NCBI GenBank assembly: GCA_041665785.1
Contig: JBAYIE010000016.1
Span: 27,595-91,594 of the forward strand
Origin: JBAYIE01 sp041665785
GTDB lineage: Bacteria > Bacteroidota > Bacteroidia > UKL13-3
Direction of reading: 5' to 3'
DNA length: 64,000 nucleotides
In this document: one piece after another, positions 17,050-25,885 of the stretch
Position numbering within the stretch: the first letter of the stretch is position 1
How the letters are laid out: every line of letters starts with the position of its first letter
Made by a program: the position numbers and the translations under genes
The notes under the pieces: model-generated
Told to the model about the DNA's origin: nothing
Database searches by the model: none
What the model saw: only the letters and a program-made list of their open reading frames with translations

Positions 17050-18276
17050 ATGGAAGAAATCAAAAAAAACATGTTCTCTGAACTTGCACGTCAGGCATCT
17101 CTTCAGCCCAAAGAAGCCTTAATGGAAACCCATAAACCCTCAAATACTTTGTTTATTGGCGTTCCCAGAGAAACCACCTTACAGGAATACCGTACTCCAC
17201 TTACCCCATCATCAGTCAATCTCTTAATCAACCGCGGAAACGAAGTTTGGATAGAAACCAATACCGGTAAGAATGCCAAATTCTCAGATAAGGATTATAG
17301 TGAAGCCGGCGCAAAAATCTGCTATTCGACCGAAGAGGTCTACAAAGCTGACGTCATCGTAAAAGTTGAACCTCCAACTCCGGAAGAAATTCAATTGTTG
17401 CGCAGCAACCAGTTGTTGGTTTCTGCCGTACAATTGTTTAACCGATCCGATAAATATATCCGATCACTGATGGAGAAAAAAATTACGGCGATTGCTTTTG
17501 AATACCTCAAATCTCCGGATGGAATATATCCGATCGTACGCAGTATCAGCGAAATTGCGGGTACCACTGCTATTTCCATTGCCTCGGAATACCTCAGCTC
17601 CAACAATGGTGGCAAAGGTGAAATGCTGGGAGGCATTACCGGAATTCCGCCTACAGAAATCGTTATCATTGGTGCCGGAACCATTGGCGAATACGCTGCC
17701 CGAGCAGCATTGGGCGTAGGAGCTCATGTAAAAGTATTCGACCCGTCACTGGAGAAATTGCGCGGATTGCAAAACAATCTGGGAGTCAAAATATTTACTT
17801 CCCTGATTCATCCGAAAATTCTGCAAAAAGCTTTGGTTACAGCAGATGTTGCCATCGGTTGTTTGTGGAGCGAAGACGGCAGAAGTCAAACCGTGGTGCA
17901 GGAAGAAATGGTTACAAAAATGAAGCCCTATTCCGTGATAATTGATATTTGTATCGATCAGGGCGGCTGTTTTGAAACTTCAGAAGTTACAACACACGAG
18001 AATCCCGTGTTTTCCAAATACGATGTGATTCATTATGCTGTACCCAATATTACTTCACGGGTAAGTCGTACCGCGAGTTATGCTTTAAGCAATATACTGA
18101 CACCTATTTTACTGGATCTGGCCGATTGTGGTGGTATAACCGATTATTTGTGGACCCATCCTTCAGCTCGTAGCGGAATCTATATTTACAAAGGAAACCT
18201 GACCAATAAACATATTGGTAACCGGATGAATATTTATCATAAAGATATTGACCTGCTGATAGCAGCGCACGCTTAA
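17050..18276 (+). CDS. ald: Alanine dehydrogenase
   Basis: NAD-dependent alanine dehydrogenase of the AlaDH/PNT family, interconverting alanine and pyruvate plus ammonia. N-terminal GVPRETTLQEYRTPLTPSSV and the Rossmann loop VIIGAGTIGEYAARAA are clear. At 408 residues it is longer than the usual 370 because of an N-terminal extension of about 35 residues, as seen in Bacteroidota members. The start at 17050 is chosen because a -7 element covers the earlier TTG. A saccharopine-dehydrogenase-like or transhydrogenase role is less likely given the single-chain layout. Confidence 0.9.
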   Translation: MEEIKKNMFSELARQASLQPKEALMETHKPSNTLFIGVPRETTLQEYRTPLTPSSVNLLINRGNEVWIETNTGKNAKFSDKDYSEAGAKICYSTEEVYKADVIVKVEPPTPEEIQLLRSNQLLVSAVQLFNRSDKYIRSLMEKKITAIAFEYLKSPDGIYPIVRSISEIAGTTAISIASEYLSSNNGGKGEMLGGITGIPPTEIVIIGAGTIGEYAARAALGVGAHVKVFDPSLEKLRGLQNNLGVKIFTSLIHPKILQKALVTADVAIGCLWSEDGRSQTVVQEEMVTKMKPYSVIIDICIDQGGCFETSEVTTHENPVFSKYDVIHYAVPNITSRVSRTASYALSNILTPILLDLADCGGITDYLWTHPSARSGIYIYKGNLTNKHIGNRMNIYHKDIDLLIAAHA

Positions 18277-19658
18277 ACGTAATACGGATATTCCGATTTC
18301 AGGTTGTTGAGCGAAATGATAAAGGTTGTTCCTTTACCTACTTCCGTTTTTACTTCAACTGTTCCGTGATGGATGTCGATTATGCGTTTCACTAACGCCA
18401 GACCCAATCCATGCCCGTATACATCGCGCACTTCATTGGAGCGGTAAAACGGGTTGAAAATATTGGCCAGGTCAGCCTCGTTGATGCCCATGCCATTATC
18501 GGAAACGCTGGTGATGATATGGTAAGGAGCATACCGGATATTGACAGCCACAGAGTGATCAGGTGAGAATTTGCACCCATTGTCCATCAGATTCATGAAT
18601 ACCGATTGCAACAAAGGATAATCACCCACAATCATGCCTTCTTCCTGATCTGCCGGAAAATCCTTCACATATAAACTGATGCGGTAATCGGGTTTTGATT
18701 GCAAAATGGTAGTTCTTGCATCAGCTATAATATCGAGCAACGGATGCAATTCGCTACGTGCCTGGAGATGTTTGGTAGTAGCCTTGATTAATTCAGAAAG
18801 CGATTCCTGTAATTTAATCATGCGGTTGATTTCTTCCTGAACGGATTTGATCAATTGCAGGTAATCTTCTTTGCTGCGATCCTGCATGAGTGCCACCTCA
18901 ATCTGACCTTTCATGGCCGTGAGGGGCGTTCGGTATTCGTGCGATGCATTGGCTACCAGACTTTTTTCCATCATGAAAGAATTCTCAATCCGGCCCAGCA
19001 TCTGATTAAACGTATTAACCAGCTGATCGATTTCATCCCGGGTATTTCGATTTCGAACCCGTTTGTGCAAATTGGTTGCAGTAATTTCATCCACTTCGCG
19101 CATAACCTCCTGCATGGGACGCAGCGAAACATTGGCAAACCACCATCCTGCAAATCCTGAAATCAACAGGCTGCCGGAAAGAATGCTCAGAATAAGCTGG
19201 TATAAAATATCCAGTTTTTTAAATCCCCAACCATCGTAACCCGACGCCAGTACAATATATTCTCCTGTTTTATGCCTTACTTCAATTCCGATGTATTGTG
19301 TATCGTTCGACATGCGTTCATAATCGCGCAGACGCCTGACCAGGTTGATGGTCTTCTCGGGAATTTCAAAAGGAATGCCTATGCAATCGGTACGTTCGTT
19401 TCGTATATTATAAATGCAACAGGATTGCTCTACCGATTCGTTGAATGAATATTCCTTATTGGGAAAATAAGGATTGCCCGGAACATGTTCCTTATCCAGG
19501 ATAAGCTTAGCATTGAAATACGCTTTTTCCTTCAAACGGGAAAAATAATTTGACTCGCGGTAAATGGCATAGAACTGGTAAACCGTGACCGAGAAAATGA
19601 TCAGGATAATAGTTACAATGATGGTAAAAATAACGGCCAGCCGAATCCGTATATTCAT
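18273..19658 (-). CDS. HAMP-domain sensor histidine kinase
   Basis: A 461-residue inner-membrane histidine kinase: membrane segment at residues 8-30, periplasmic sensor to about 155, second segment, HAMP, then HisKA with phospho-accepting His in HEYRTPLTAMKGQ, and an ATPase domain with NLMDNGCKFSP, VSDNGMGI and GHGLGLALV. The small sensor region includes CCIYN and DCIG cysteines that might form disulfides. It follows its response regulator by 24 bases on the same strand. Signal and targets are unknown; the architecture resembles CusS/ArlS-like kinases. Confidence 0.93.
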   Translation of the reverse strand: MNIRIRLAVIFTIIVTIILIIFSVTVYQFYAIYRESNYFSRLKEKAYFNAKLILDKEHVPGNPYFPNKEYSFNESVEQSCCIYNIRNERTDCIGIPFEIPEKTINLVRRLRDYERMSNDTQYIGIEVRHKTGEYIVLASGYDGWGFKKLDILYQLILSILSGSLLISGFAGWWFANVSLRPMQEVMREVDEITATNLHKRVRNRNTRDEIDQLVNTFNQMLGRIENSFMMEKSLVANASHEYRTPLTAMKGQIEVALMQDRSKEDYLQLIKSVQEEINRMIKLQESLSELIKATTKHLQARSELHPLLDIIADARTTILQSKPDYRISLYVKDFPADQEEGMIVGDYPLLQSVFMNLMDNGCKFSPDHSVAVNIRYAPYHIITSVSDNGMGINEADLANIFNPFYRSNEVRDVYGHGLGLALVKRIIDIHHGTVEVKTEVGKGTTFIISLNNLKSEYPYYV

Positions 19659-19682
19659 GGTGTTTTCCTGATTTGCTCAGGC

Positions 19683-20363
19683 TTAATTGGAAATTTTCAG
19701 TACATATCCCATTCCGATTACTGTATGCAGCAACTTGGGTTCAAAATCTTTATCAATCTTTTTACGCAGAAAATTTACATATACATCGATCACATTCGTT
19801 CCTGTGTCGAAATGTATATCCCAAACCTTTTCCGAAATTTCAGCGCGTGAAATAACCCTTTTCTGATTGCGCAGGAAAAATTCGAGTAACCCAAATTCCT
19901 TTGCTGTAAGATCGATACGCTTTCCCGAGCGCTTCACTACCTTCTCTTCAATATTCATTTCCAGATCGGCAATCGACAAGATTCCTGAGGCAGCAGGCGC
20001 AATACTGCCGCGTTTGGTAATAGCTTTGAGCCGCGCGGTCAATTCTTTAAACTCAAACGGTTTCGATAAATAGTCGTCGGCTCCTGCTTCAAATCCCAAT
20101 ACTTTATCGTCGGTGGTGTCGAGTGCAGTCAACATCAATATAGGTGTTCGGATTCCCTGACTCCTTAATTTCTTGCACAGATCAATCCCGTTGATATACG
20201 GCAACATTAAGTCCAGTACAATTGCATCGTATTGATTTTCAGTAGCCAGTTTCTGACCTGAGAATCCATCACTCGCCAGGGTGACCAAACTGGATTGTTC
20301 TTCCAGACCTTGTTTTATAAAAGCTGCAACCTTTGGTTCGTCCTCTATTACCAATATCTTCAT
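19683..20363 (-). CDS. OmpR/PhoB-family response regulator
   Basis: A 226-residue response regulator with receiver domain (phospho-Asp in DAIVLDLMLPY, Lys in LSKPF) and a winged-helix DNA-binding domain (LTAKEFGLLEFFLRNQKRVISR, then TNVIDVYVNFLRKKID). It heads a two-gene operon with the histidine kinase. The receiver plus winged helix is most like the CusR/RprY-type regulators common in Bacteroidota. The regulon cannot be read from the window. Confidence 0.95.
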   Translation of the reverse strand: MKILVIEDEPKVAAFIKQGLEEQSSLVTLASDGFSGQKLATENQYDAIVLDLMLPYINGIDLCKKLRSQGIRTPILMLTALDTTDDKVLGFEAGADDYLSKPFEFKELTARLKAITKRGSIAPAASGILSIADLEMNIEEKVVKRSGKRIDLTAKEFGLLEFFLRNQKRVISRAEISEKVWDIHFDTGTNVIDVYVNFLRKKIDKDFEPKLLHTVIGMGYVLKISN

Positions 20364-20421
20364 AAATAGTTGTATGTGAGAATCGGGAAATTAGTAAAAA
20401 AAGCGGAATAGCCAAGTTGAC

Positions 20422-20760
20422 TTAACCCCCTGCTTTTTTTGCACGGTACTTTTTGTCGAGTAAAAACTTCAGTATTTTATCGCGGTGATCGCCTTGTATG
20501 AGAATCTCGAAATCTTTAGCCGAACCACCTCCACCGCAAAGCTTTTTGAGTGCAGATGCCAGTTCTTCCATATCCTCCCGTCGCCCTTTAAATCCGGCTA
20601 TCCGCGACACAAGCTTCCCTCCACCTTTACGATCCAGAAAAATACGCAGGTCCTGTTGCTGGTTTTGCAGCGTTTCTGTTTCACTCACCGGTCTGGAATA
20701 ATCAAATCCATCTGCTGTTGAATACACGATTCCTTCCCTGTTTTTATTTTTATTGCTCAT
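20422..20760 (-). CDS. SUI1/YciH-family translation factor
   Basis: A 112-residue protein with a C-terminal SUI1 (eIF1-like) domain: LDRKGGGKLVSRIAGF, then LKKLCGGGGSAKDFEILIQGD. The GGGGSAK loop is characteristic. Bacterial members act on start-codon choice in vitro, but their cell role is unclear. The ATG at 20760 lies just after the stop of the lipid kinase gene (20763), so the two are coupled. A TTG at 20766 is the alternative start. Confidence 0.92.
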   Translation of the reverse strand: MSNKNKNREGIVYSTADGFDYSRPVSETETLQNQQQDLRIFLDRKGGGKLVSRIAGFKGRREDMEELASALKKLCGGGGSAKDFEILIQGDHRDKILKFLLDKKYRAKKAGG

Positions 20761-20762
20761 GA

Positions 20763-21635
20763 TCAAGGTACCAATACCCGAATGCTTTTCGGATTCATGC
20801 GAATATAAAAATCCCTTTCTATTTCTTTGGATTCGCCGTCGAGGTTCAGGATTCCGTTCTTTTCCCTGCGAATATGAATTTCGCTGCCTTCCAGGGTTAC
20901 AACATGTTTCGATAAATTCAATTTTTTTCCAAATAAACGTAAGCCTATACCCGGCATAGCCAGAGGACTAAAGGGTTTCAGGATGCTGATGCTGAATTTA
21001 CCATCCGTTAAATCGGCTTCCGGTGCAATGAATGCATTGTTACCGTATTGCGATCCGTTTGCAATACAAAATACAAAACCTTCCATGCGATATAATTTTC
21101 CGTCGATTGTGAGTTCAATTTCTTCTGTTTTGAACCGTGCAAATTCGTTGAGTGTAATGCGGGCGTACGACCAGAATCCGCGTCGTGGGGCACGGGCAAA
21201 CATCCAGCTTACATGTGCATCAAATCCAATTCCGGCAAGATTGATAAAAAAATGGTCCCCGGCTTTTCCGGAATCTATATTCATGGTTTTACCCTGATTC
21301 AAAATTTGTATGGCCCTTTCAGGGTTTCGTGGAATATTCAGGTGACGTGCTAATCCATCGCCTGAACCCATAGGCATCAAACCAAGCAGGGTATTTGTTC
21401 CAGCCAAAACACCCGCTACCTGACTAATAGTTCCATCGCCGCCTACAGCCACAACCACTTCGGCCCCTTTGCGGATCACCTCCCGGGTTAATTCCGGCAT
21501 GTGACCATCGTATTCAGAAAAATGTATTTCAGGACTAAATTGGGTTCGGTCAATATGCCTCAGAATACGTTCCGGTATATTTTTTTTTTGAATACCTCCG
21601 GAAATAGGATTGATTATGAATGCTATTTTTTTCAA
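20763..21635 (-). CDS. Diacylglycerol/lipid kinase family protein (YegS/DgkB type)
   Basis: A 290-residue lipid kinase with the DAGK catalytic fold. NPISGG at the N-terminus, VVAVGGDGTISQVAGVL (GGDGT nucleotide loop) and GLMPMGSGDGLARHL are all present. It phosphorylates diacylglycerol or a related lipid at the inner membrane face. The start is TTG at 21635, giving the usual MKKIAFIINP opening; a TACATTTG element sits 14 bases upstream. It overlaps SUI1 at its end. The exact lipid substrate is unknown. Confidence 0.9.
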   Translation of the reverse strand: MKKIAFIINPISGGIQKKNIPERILRHIDRTQFSPEIHFSEYDGHMPELTREVIRKGAEVVVAVGGDGTISQVAGVLAGTNTLLGLMPMGSGDGLARHLNIPRNPERAIQILNQGKTMNIDSGKAGDHFFINLAGIGFDAHVSWMFARAPRRGFWSYARITLNEFARFKTEEIELTIDGKLYRMEGFVFCIANGSQYGNNAFIAPEADLTDGKFSISILKPFSPLAMPGIGLRLFGKKLNLSKHVVTLEGSEIHIRREKNGILNLDGESKEIERDFYIRMNPKSIRVLVP

Positions 21636-21649
21636 GGATGAACTTTATG

Positions 21650-21657
21650 CAAATGTA
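21650..21657 (-). promoter_or_regulatory. -7 promoter element TACATTTG of the lipid kinase gene
   Basis: An exact TAnnTTTG match on the minus strand, 14 bases before the TTG start. It is part of a divergent promoter region with the element at 21709. Confidence 0.5.
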
Positions 21658-21708
21658 TGCATTCGCAGCTTTTCTGTGTTTCCGGTTTGGTAACCGGAAG
21701 CAGATTAT

Positions 21709-21716
21709 TAAATTTG
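21709..21716 (+). promoter_or_regulatory. -7 promoter element TAAATTTG of the 44-aa membrane protein gene
   Basis: An exact TAnnTTTG match, 24 bases before ATG 21741. It supports that start rather than the longer frame from 21657. Confidence 0.5.
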
Positions 21717-21740
21717 ACAGTTCAATTTCGGGTTGAACAT

Positions 21741-21875
21741 ATGGAACAAAAAGAACCGCATAAATTTATCGTTTGGATCAAGCGCCTTGGTGTTGCCGGT
21801 TTTTTGTTTTTTCTGATCAAAGGGCTGCTCTGGCTAATCATTCCTTATCTGATCGCTAAGGGATTTTTCAAATAA
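21741..21875 (+). CDS. 44-aa single-pass membrane protein
   Basis: A small protein of 44 residues with a polar N-terminus (MEQKEPHKFIVWIKRLG) and one or two hydrophobic stretches (GFLFFLIKGLLWLIIPYLIA). I recognise the pattern of a small conserved Bacteroidota membrane protein but know no function for it. A -7 element at 21709 supports this start. It lies 34 bases upstream of dprA and may share its transcript. Confidence 0.65.
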   Translation: MEQKEPHKFIVWIKRLGVAGFLFFLIKGLLWLIIPYLIAKGFFK

Positions 21876-21909
21876 CACGGTTAACATTTGCTGATTTTAT
21901 TTATTTCGT

Positions 21910-23010
21910 TTGGTGCAACTACTCCATTATCAAATTGCGCTGACCCTGATTCCGGGAATCGGAGATGTTCTGGCCAAAAACCTAATCGGTTATTGTGGAA
22001 GTCTGGAAGCTGTTTTTTGCATGAAAAAACAGCAACTGATGCGTGTTCCGGGTATTGGTGAAAAACTGGCCCGGCAAATTGCAAGCTTCAGGGATTTTGA
22101 CCGCGCGGAAGAAGAAGTTCAGTTTATCCGTAAAAATGGAATTCAGCCTTTGTTTTATCTGGATGAAGCCTATCCCCGGCGGTTGCGCGAAATTGAAGAT
22201 GCCCCTGTTATGCTTTATACCAAAGGGAAAGCAGATCTGAACAATCCCAAATGTGTGGCTATTGTTGGAACCCGAAGGTCGACCGAATACGGTAAACTGA
22301 TGACTGCAAAATTGGTAGAAGCCCTGAAACCTACAGGATGTCTTATACTTAGCGGACTTGCTCTGGGTATTGACAGTTTTGCACACAAGGCAGCATTGGA
22401 TAATGAGTTGCCAACGGTTGGTGTGCTTGCGCATGGTCTTGATCGAATATATCCTCCGCAAAATCAACCCACTTCCCGTAAAATGGAATTGCAGGGAGGG
22501 GGATTGATCACAGAATTTCACAGCGGTACGCAACCCGACAAGGTGAATTTCCCGCAGCGTAACCGTATTGTGGCAGGGCTGTGCGATGTTTTGGTAGTGA
22601 TTGAAACAGCTGTAAGAGGCGGTGCAATGATTACTGCCGAAATAGCCAATTCATATAACAAAGATATTCTTGCGGTGCCGGGAAGGTTGTCGGATGAATA
22701 TTCCGCCGGATGCAACCGCCTGATTCATTTGAACAAAGCCGGAATCTTAACTTCTCCCCAGGATCTTTTTGAACTGATGAATTGGGATTTAAAACCCGGC
22801 AGAAAAAAATCAAGACAACCTTCTCTCTTTGATCTGAATACAGAAGACCAACATATTGTCACGTATATTCATAAGCATGTACGTACCGGAATTGATGCGT
22901 TGGTCAACGACCTCTCGCTGGATCCCGGGCCCCTTTCTTTGCGTTTACTTGACCTTGAATTTAGAAATATTATTCGCACCTTGCCGGGGAAATTTTATGA
23001 ACTGGTTTAA
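21910..23010 (+). CDS. dprA: DNA-processing protein DprA
   Basis: DprA loads RecA on incoming single-stranded DNA during natural transformation. The 366-residue protein has an N-terminal helix-hairpin-helix part (LTLIPGIGDVLAKNLI and VPGIGEKLARQI), the Rossmann core with VGTRRSTEYG, LSGLALGIDSFAHKAAL, FPQRNRIVAGL and AVRGGAMITA, and a C-terminal winged helix. The start is TTG 21910 or GTG 21913, with no ATG available before the domain. The call is secure; the start codon is not. Confidence 0.95.
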   Translation: MVQLLHYQIALTLIPGIGDVLAKNLIGYCGSLEAVFCMKKQQLMRVPGIGEKLARQIASFRDFDRAEEEVQFIRKNGIQPLFYLDEAYPRRLREIEDAPVMLYTKGKADLNNPKCVAIVGTRRSTEYGKLMTAKLVEALKPTGCLILSGLALGIDSFAHKAALDNELPTVGVLAHGLDRIYPPQNQPTSRKMELQGGGLITEFHSGTQPDKVNFPQRNRIVAGLCDVLVVIETAVRGGAMITAEIANSYNKDILAVPGRLSDEYSAGCNRLIHLNKAGILTSPQDLFELMNWDLKPGRKKSRQPSLFDLNTEDQHIVTYIHKHVRTGIDALVNDLSLDPGPLSLRLLDLEFRNIIRTLPGKFYELV

Positions 23011-23013
23011 TAT

Positions 23014-24081
23014 ATGAAATGTATTTTATCGCTGATTACAGCATTTGGCCTACTGTTGCAGGGATTTGCCCAACAACCAACCCGACCCAAAAAAGTGATT
23101 CTGATGATTGGAGACGGGATGGGAATCGCTCAGATAACAGCAGCCATGGCACGTTATACCGGTCGCAACGCATTTGAACGGTTTAAAGTAGTTGGCCTGA
23201 GTAAAACATCATCGGCTGATGATTATGTAACCGATAGCGGTGCCGGTGCTACTGTATTTTCGATCGGCAAAAAAACATTCAACGGTGCCATTGGGGTAGA
23301 TAAAGATTCTATGCCTTCGGAGAACCTTTTCGAGAAAATGAAAAAAGTTCAGCGTGCTACAGGTGTTGTAGTTACTTCATCGATTACGCATGCCACTCCG
23401 GCTTCGTTTTATGCCCATGTACCCAGCAGAAAAAGTGCATTTCAGATTGCACGCTTCTTACTCAATGACCAGTGTGATATTGCTATTGGCGGAGGAGCAC
23501 GTTTCTTTTTTGATCCCAGATACACAGCCGATTTTCAACGTCAATTACAAAAGAAAGGCTATACAACTTTGCTGGATTCAACTGCAACATTTACATATCA
23601 GACATCTCCAAAGTTAATTTATACGCTGGCAGGTGATGGAATGCCAACCATGCAGGAAGGACGTGGCGATTTTTTAACCAAAGCCAGTTTAAATGCGATG
23701 GAATTATTGAACAAAAATCAGTTGGGTTACCTGTTAATGATTGAAGGTTCTCAAATAGATTGGGGCGGACACGATATGGATTTTGAATACATGAAACTGG
23801 AATTGCAGGATTTCAACGAAACCATCAATGCTGTATTGGACAGAGCAGAAAAGGAAGGCGATATTTTGGTGGTAGTAACTGCTGACCATGAAACCGGAGG
23901 ATTATCGCTGAACGAAAATGCTGAAAATCGCTCTACCTTTAAACCCAGTTACTCATACAGTCATCACACGGGTGTGATGGTTCCGGTATATGCCTATGGG
24001 CCCGGGGCCTCTGAATTTGGCGGTACTTATGAAAACACGGAGATCTTCTTTAAACTAAAAAACCTACTGCAATTACCATGA
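23014..24081 (+). CDS. Alkaline phosphatase
   Basis: A secreted alkaline phosphatase of 355 residues. It has a signal peptide ending in GFAQ, the metal-site opening LMIGDGMGIAQ, the nucleophile Ser in TDSGAGATVFSIG, EGSQIDWGGHDMD, TADHETGG and the late HHTGVMVPVYAYGPG. It hydrolyses phosphomonoesters in the periplasm to release phosphate. At 355 residues it is shorter than PhoA of E. coli, lacking some insertions. It follows dprA by 3 bases and overlaps the next gene by 4 (ATGA). Confidence 0.95.
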   Translation: MKCILSLITAFGLLLQGFAQQPTRPKKVILMIGDGMGIAQITAAMARYTGRNAFERFKVVGLSKTSSADDYVTDSGAGATVFSIGKKTFNGAIGVDKDSMPSENLFEKMKKVQRATGVVVTSSITHATPASFYAHVPSRKSAFQIARFLLNDQCDIAIGGGARFFFDPRYTADFQRQLQKKGYTTLLDSTATFTYQTSPKLIYTLAGDGMPTMQEGRGDFLTKASLNAMELLNKNQLGYLLMIEGSQIDWGGHDMDFEYMKLELQDFNETINAVLDRAEKEGDILVVVTADHETGGLSLNENAENRSTFKPSYSYSHHTGVMVPVYAYGPGASEFGGTYENTEIFFKLKNLLQLP

Positions 24082-24323
24082 ACGCCAGCCAATATTTATT
24101 ACTTTCTATTGCCAGTGCGGTTGCATTAGGTTTATACCTGTTACTGCGAAGCGGTAAACTCACGCACCGCAATAAGAATATAATCCGGGGGGTCTTGTTT
24201 TCAGCCGCCATGATTTATCTGGGAGTGGATTTATATATGAAAGGCCGATATATTGCTTTATTGGCGGTAGCTGCCGGAAGTCTGGCTTTTGGCTATATGT
24301 TATTTAATAACAAAGAAAAGTAA
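24078..24323 (+). CDS. Small three-segment membrane protein
   Basis: An 81-residue protein with three hydrophobic segments (ASQYLLLSIASAVALGLYLLL, RGVLFSAAMIYLGVDLYM, YIALLAVAAGSLAFGYMLF) and a charged C-terminus NNKEK. I do not recognise the family. Its start overlaps the alkaline phosphatase stop in an ATGA junction, so it is translationally coupled to it. It ends right beside hldD on the other strand. Confidence 0.65.
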   Translation: MNASQYLLLSIASAVALGLYLLLRSGKLTHRNKNIIRGVLFSAAMIYLGVDLYMKGRYIALLAVAAGSLAFGYMLFNNKEK

Positions 24324-25289
24324 TTACCAGATTTTATGCTGAGCGAGGTAATTTCCAACATAGTCTTTTATACCTTCTTCAAGTGAGGTAAAAGCCTTGG
24401 TATAACCGGCGAGGCGTAGGCGTTGCATGGAAGCTTCTGTAAAGTACTGATAGGTATCGCGGATATCTTCCGGTGTATCAAAATATTCAATATGCGCAGG
24501 TAATGCCATGGCTTTAAAAACGGCTCCGGCCAGATCATTAAAGCTACGGGCCTTTCCTGAACCCAGGTTATAAATACCGCTGTTCTTACGATTCAGCATC
24601 ATATACAAACATACATCGCAAAGATCTTTCACATAGATAAAATCACGTTGTTGTTCCCCATCTGCAATTCCGCTTTTATGTGAACGAAAGAGTCTTACGT
24701 GCCCGGTTTCTTGTATTTGTTGAAAGGCATGAAAAACAACGGAAGCCATTCTACCTTTATGGTATTCGTTTGGACCGTAAACATTGAAAAATTTTAATCC
24801 TGCCCAGAAATAAGGTTTCTCTTTTTGCAGCACTGCCCAATTATCGAAATCATTCTTTGACCGGCCATAAGGATTGAGCGGTTTGAGTAATGGTAACAAG
24901 GCTTCCTGATCATCGTATCCGTGTTCGCCTGCACCATAAGTAGCCGCCGATGATGCGTATAACAGGGCAATGCCTTCTTTTACACACGCTTTCCATAACT
25001 CTTTGGTGAACTCCAGATTAAGTTCCTTAAAGATTTGTTCATTCTTATCGGTGGTGTCTGTTCTTGCTCCTATATGAAATACAAACTGCACGCGATTGGC
25101 GTGTTCACTGAACCATTGAAAGAATGCGGGACGGTTTATTTTTTCGGTAAATTGTTTGTTATCCAGATTGCGGCTCCGTTCAGGATGCCCGAAATCATCT
25201 ACCAATACCAGATCATTATATCCGGCTGCATTGAGATAAGCCACCAGGCAGCTTCCTATAAATCCTTCGGCACCGGTTACTACAATCAT
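24324..25289 (-). CDS. hldD: ADP-glyceromanno-heptose 6-epimerase
   Basis: An extended short-chain dehydrogenase of 321 residues most like HldD (RfaD), which epimerises ADP-heptose for lipopolysaccharide core. The NAD loop VVTGAEGFIGSCLVAYL opens the protein; the catalytic Tyr and Lys are in PYGRSKNDFD, and the family-typical FNVYGPNEYHKGRMASVVFH and RDFIYVKDLCDVCLYM follow. No other heptose genes are nearby. A different NAD-sugar epimerase is possible but less likely given the YHKGRMAS motif. Confidence 0.9.
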   Translation of the reverse strand: MIVVTGAEGFIGSCLVAYLNAAGYNDLVLVDDFGHPERSRNLDNKQFTEKINRPAFFQWFSEHANRVQFVFHIGARTDTTDKNEQIFKELNLEFTKELWKACVKEGIALLYASSAATYGAGEHGYDDQEALLPLLKPLNPYGRSKNDFDNWAVLQKEKPYFWAGLKFFNVYGPNEYHKGRMASVVFHAFQQIQETGHVRLFRSHKSGIADGEQQRDFIYVKDLCDVCLYMMLNRKNSGIYNLGSGKARSFNDLAGAVFKAMALPAHIEYFDTPEDIRDTYQYFTEASMQRLRLAGYTKAFTSLEEGIKDYVGNYLAQHKIW

Positions 25290-25308
25290 CTTAAAAACAT
25301 CTAGGTTT

Positions 25309-25316
25309 CAAAAATA
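25309..25316 (-). promoter_or_regulatory. hldD -7 promoter element TATTTTTG
   Basis: An exact TAnnTTTG match on the minus strand, 19 bases before the hldD ATG. Confidence 0.5.
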
Positions 25317-25375
25317 GGAATAATACTTTGAAATCAATTTTTGTAAACTGCTGTAAAGGATTCATCTATTTAGCC

Positions 25376-25383
25376 TACCTTTG
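25376..25383 (+). promoter_or_regulatory. queD -7 promoter element TACCTTTG
   Basis: An exact TAnnTTTG match, 19 bases before ATG 25403. It rules out the longer frame beginning at 25328. Confidence 0.55.
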
Positions 25384-25402
25384 CCCTTCGATTTTTATTC
25401 GG

Positions 25403-25828
25403 ATGAACAATCGTAAAAAAACCGTTTATATAACACGCAAAGAGCATTTTAATGCTGCCCACCGGCTTTACAACCCTAAATGGACCCCGGAAGAAAATGA
25501 GGCATTTTTTGGCAAATGTGCCAATAAAAATTACCATGGACATAATTTTGATCTCTATGTTACCCTGAAAGGTGTAGCGCAAGACGATACCGGTATGGTC
25601 ATGGATCTGAAGAAATTAAAATCCGTAATCAAGGAGCATGTGATCGACAAACTTGATCATATGAATATTAATGAAGACGTGGCTTTTATGAAAGGACAGC
25701 TGGCTTCCATTGAAAATATTGTAATCGCGATTTGGGAAATTCTGGAGCCTCATATTGAGCTAGGTAAACTCCATTGTATCAAACTCATCGAAACCGAAAG
25801 AAATTACGTAGAATATTATGGCGAATAA
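25403..25828 (+). CDS. queD: 6-carboxytetrahydropterin synthase (QueD/PTPS family)
   Basis: A T-fold enzyme of 141 residues making 6-carboxytetrahydropterin for queuosine (or 6-pyruvoyl-tetrahydropterin). Zinc-binding His residues are in HFNAAHRL and NYHGHNFDL, with the catalytic Cys in FGKCANKNYHGHN, and the substrate Glu in ETERNYVEYYG. LDHMNINEDV is the usual third motif. The start follows the promoter; the longer frame is rejected. QueD and PTPS cannot be separated firmly by eye. Confidence 0.92.
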   Translation: MNNRKKTVYITRKEHFNAAHRLYNPKWTPEENEAFFGKCANKNYHGHNFDLYVTLKGVAQDDTGMVMDLKKLKSVIKEHVIDKLDHMNINEDVAFMKGQLASIENIVIAIWEILEPHIELGKLHCIKLIETERNYVEYYGE

Positions 25829-25885
25829 GAAATATTTTTTTCTGTCCTGAATATTTCTATATTCGTTTCAATAATATCCATTGCT

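Noticed and set aside
25328..25402. Extended N-terminus of QueD
   Set aside because: A TAnnTTTG promoter element lies inside this stretch, and family members begin near 25403.
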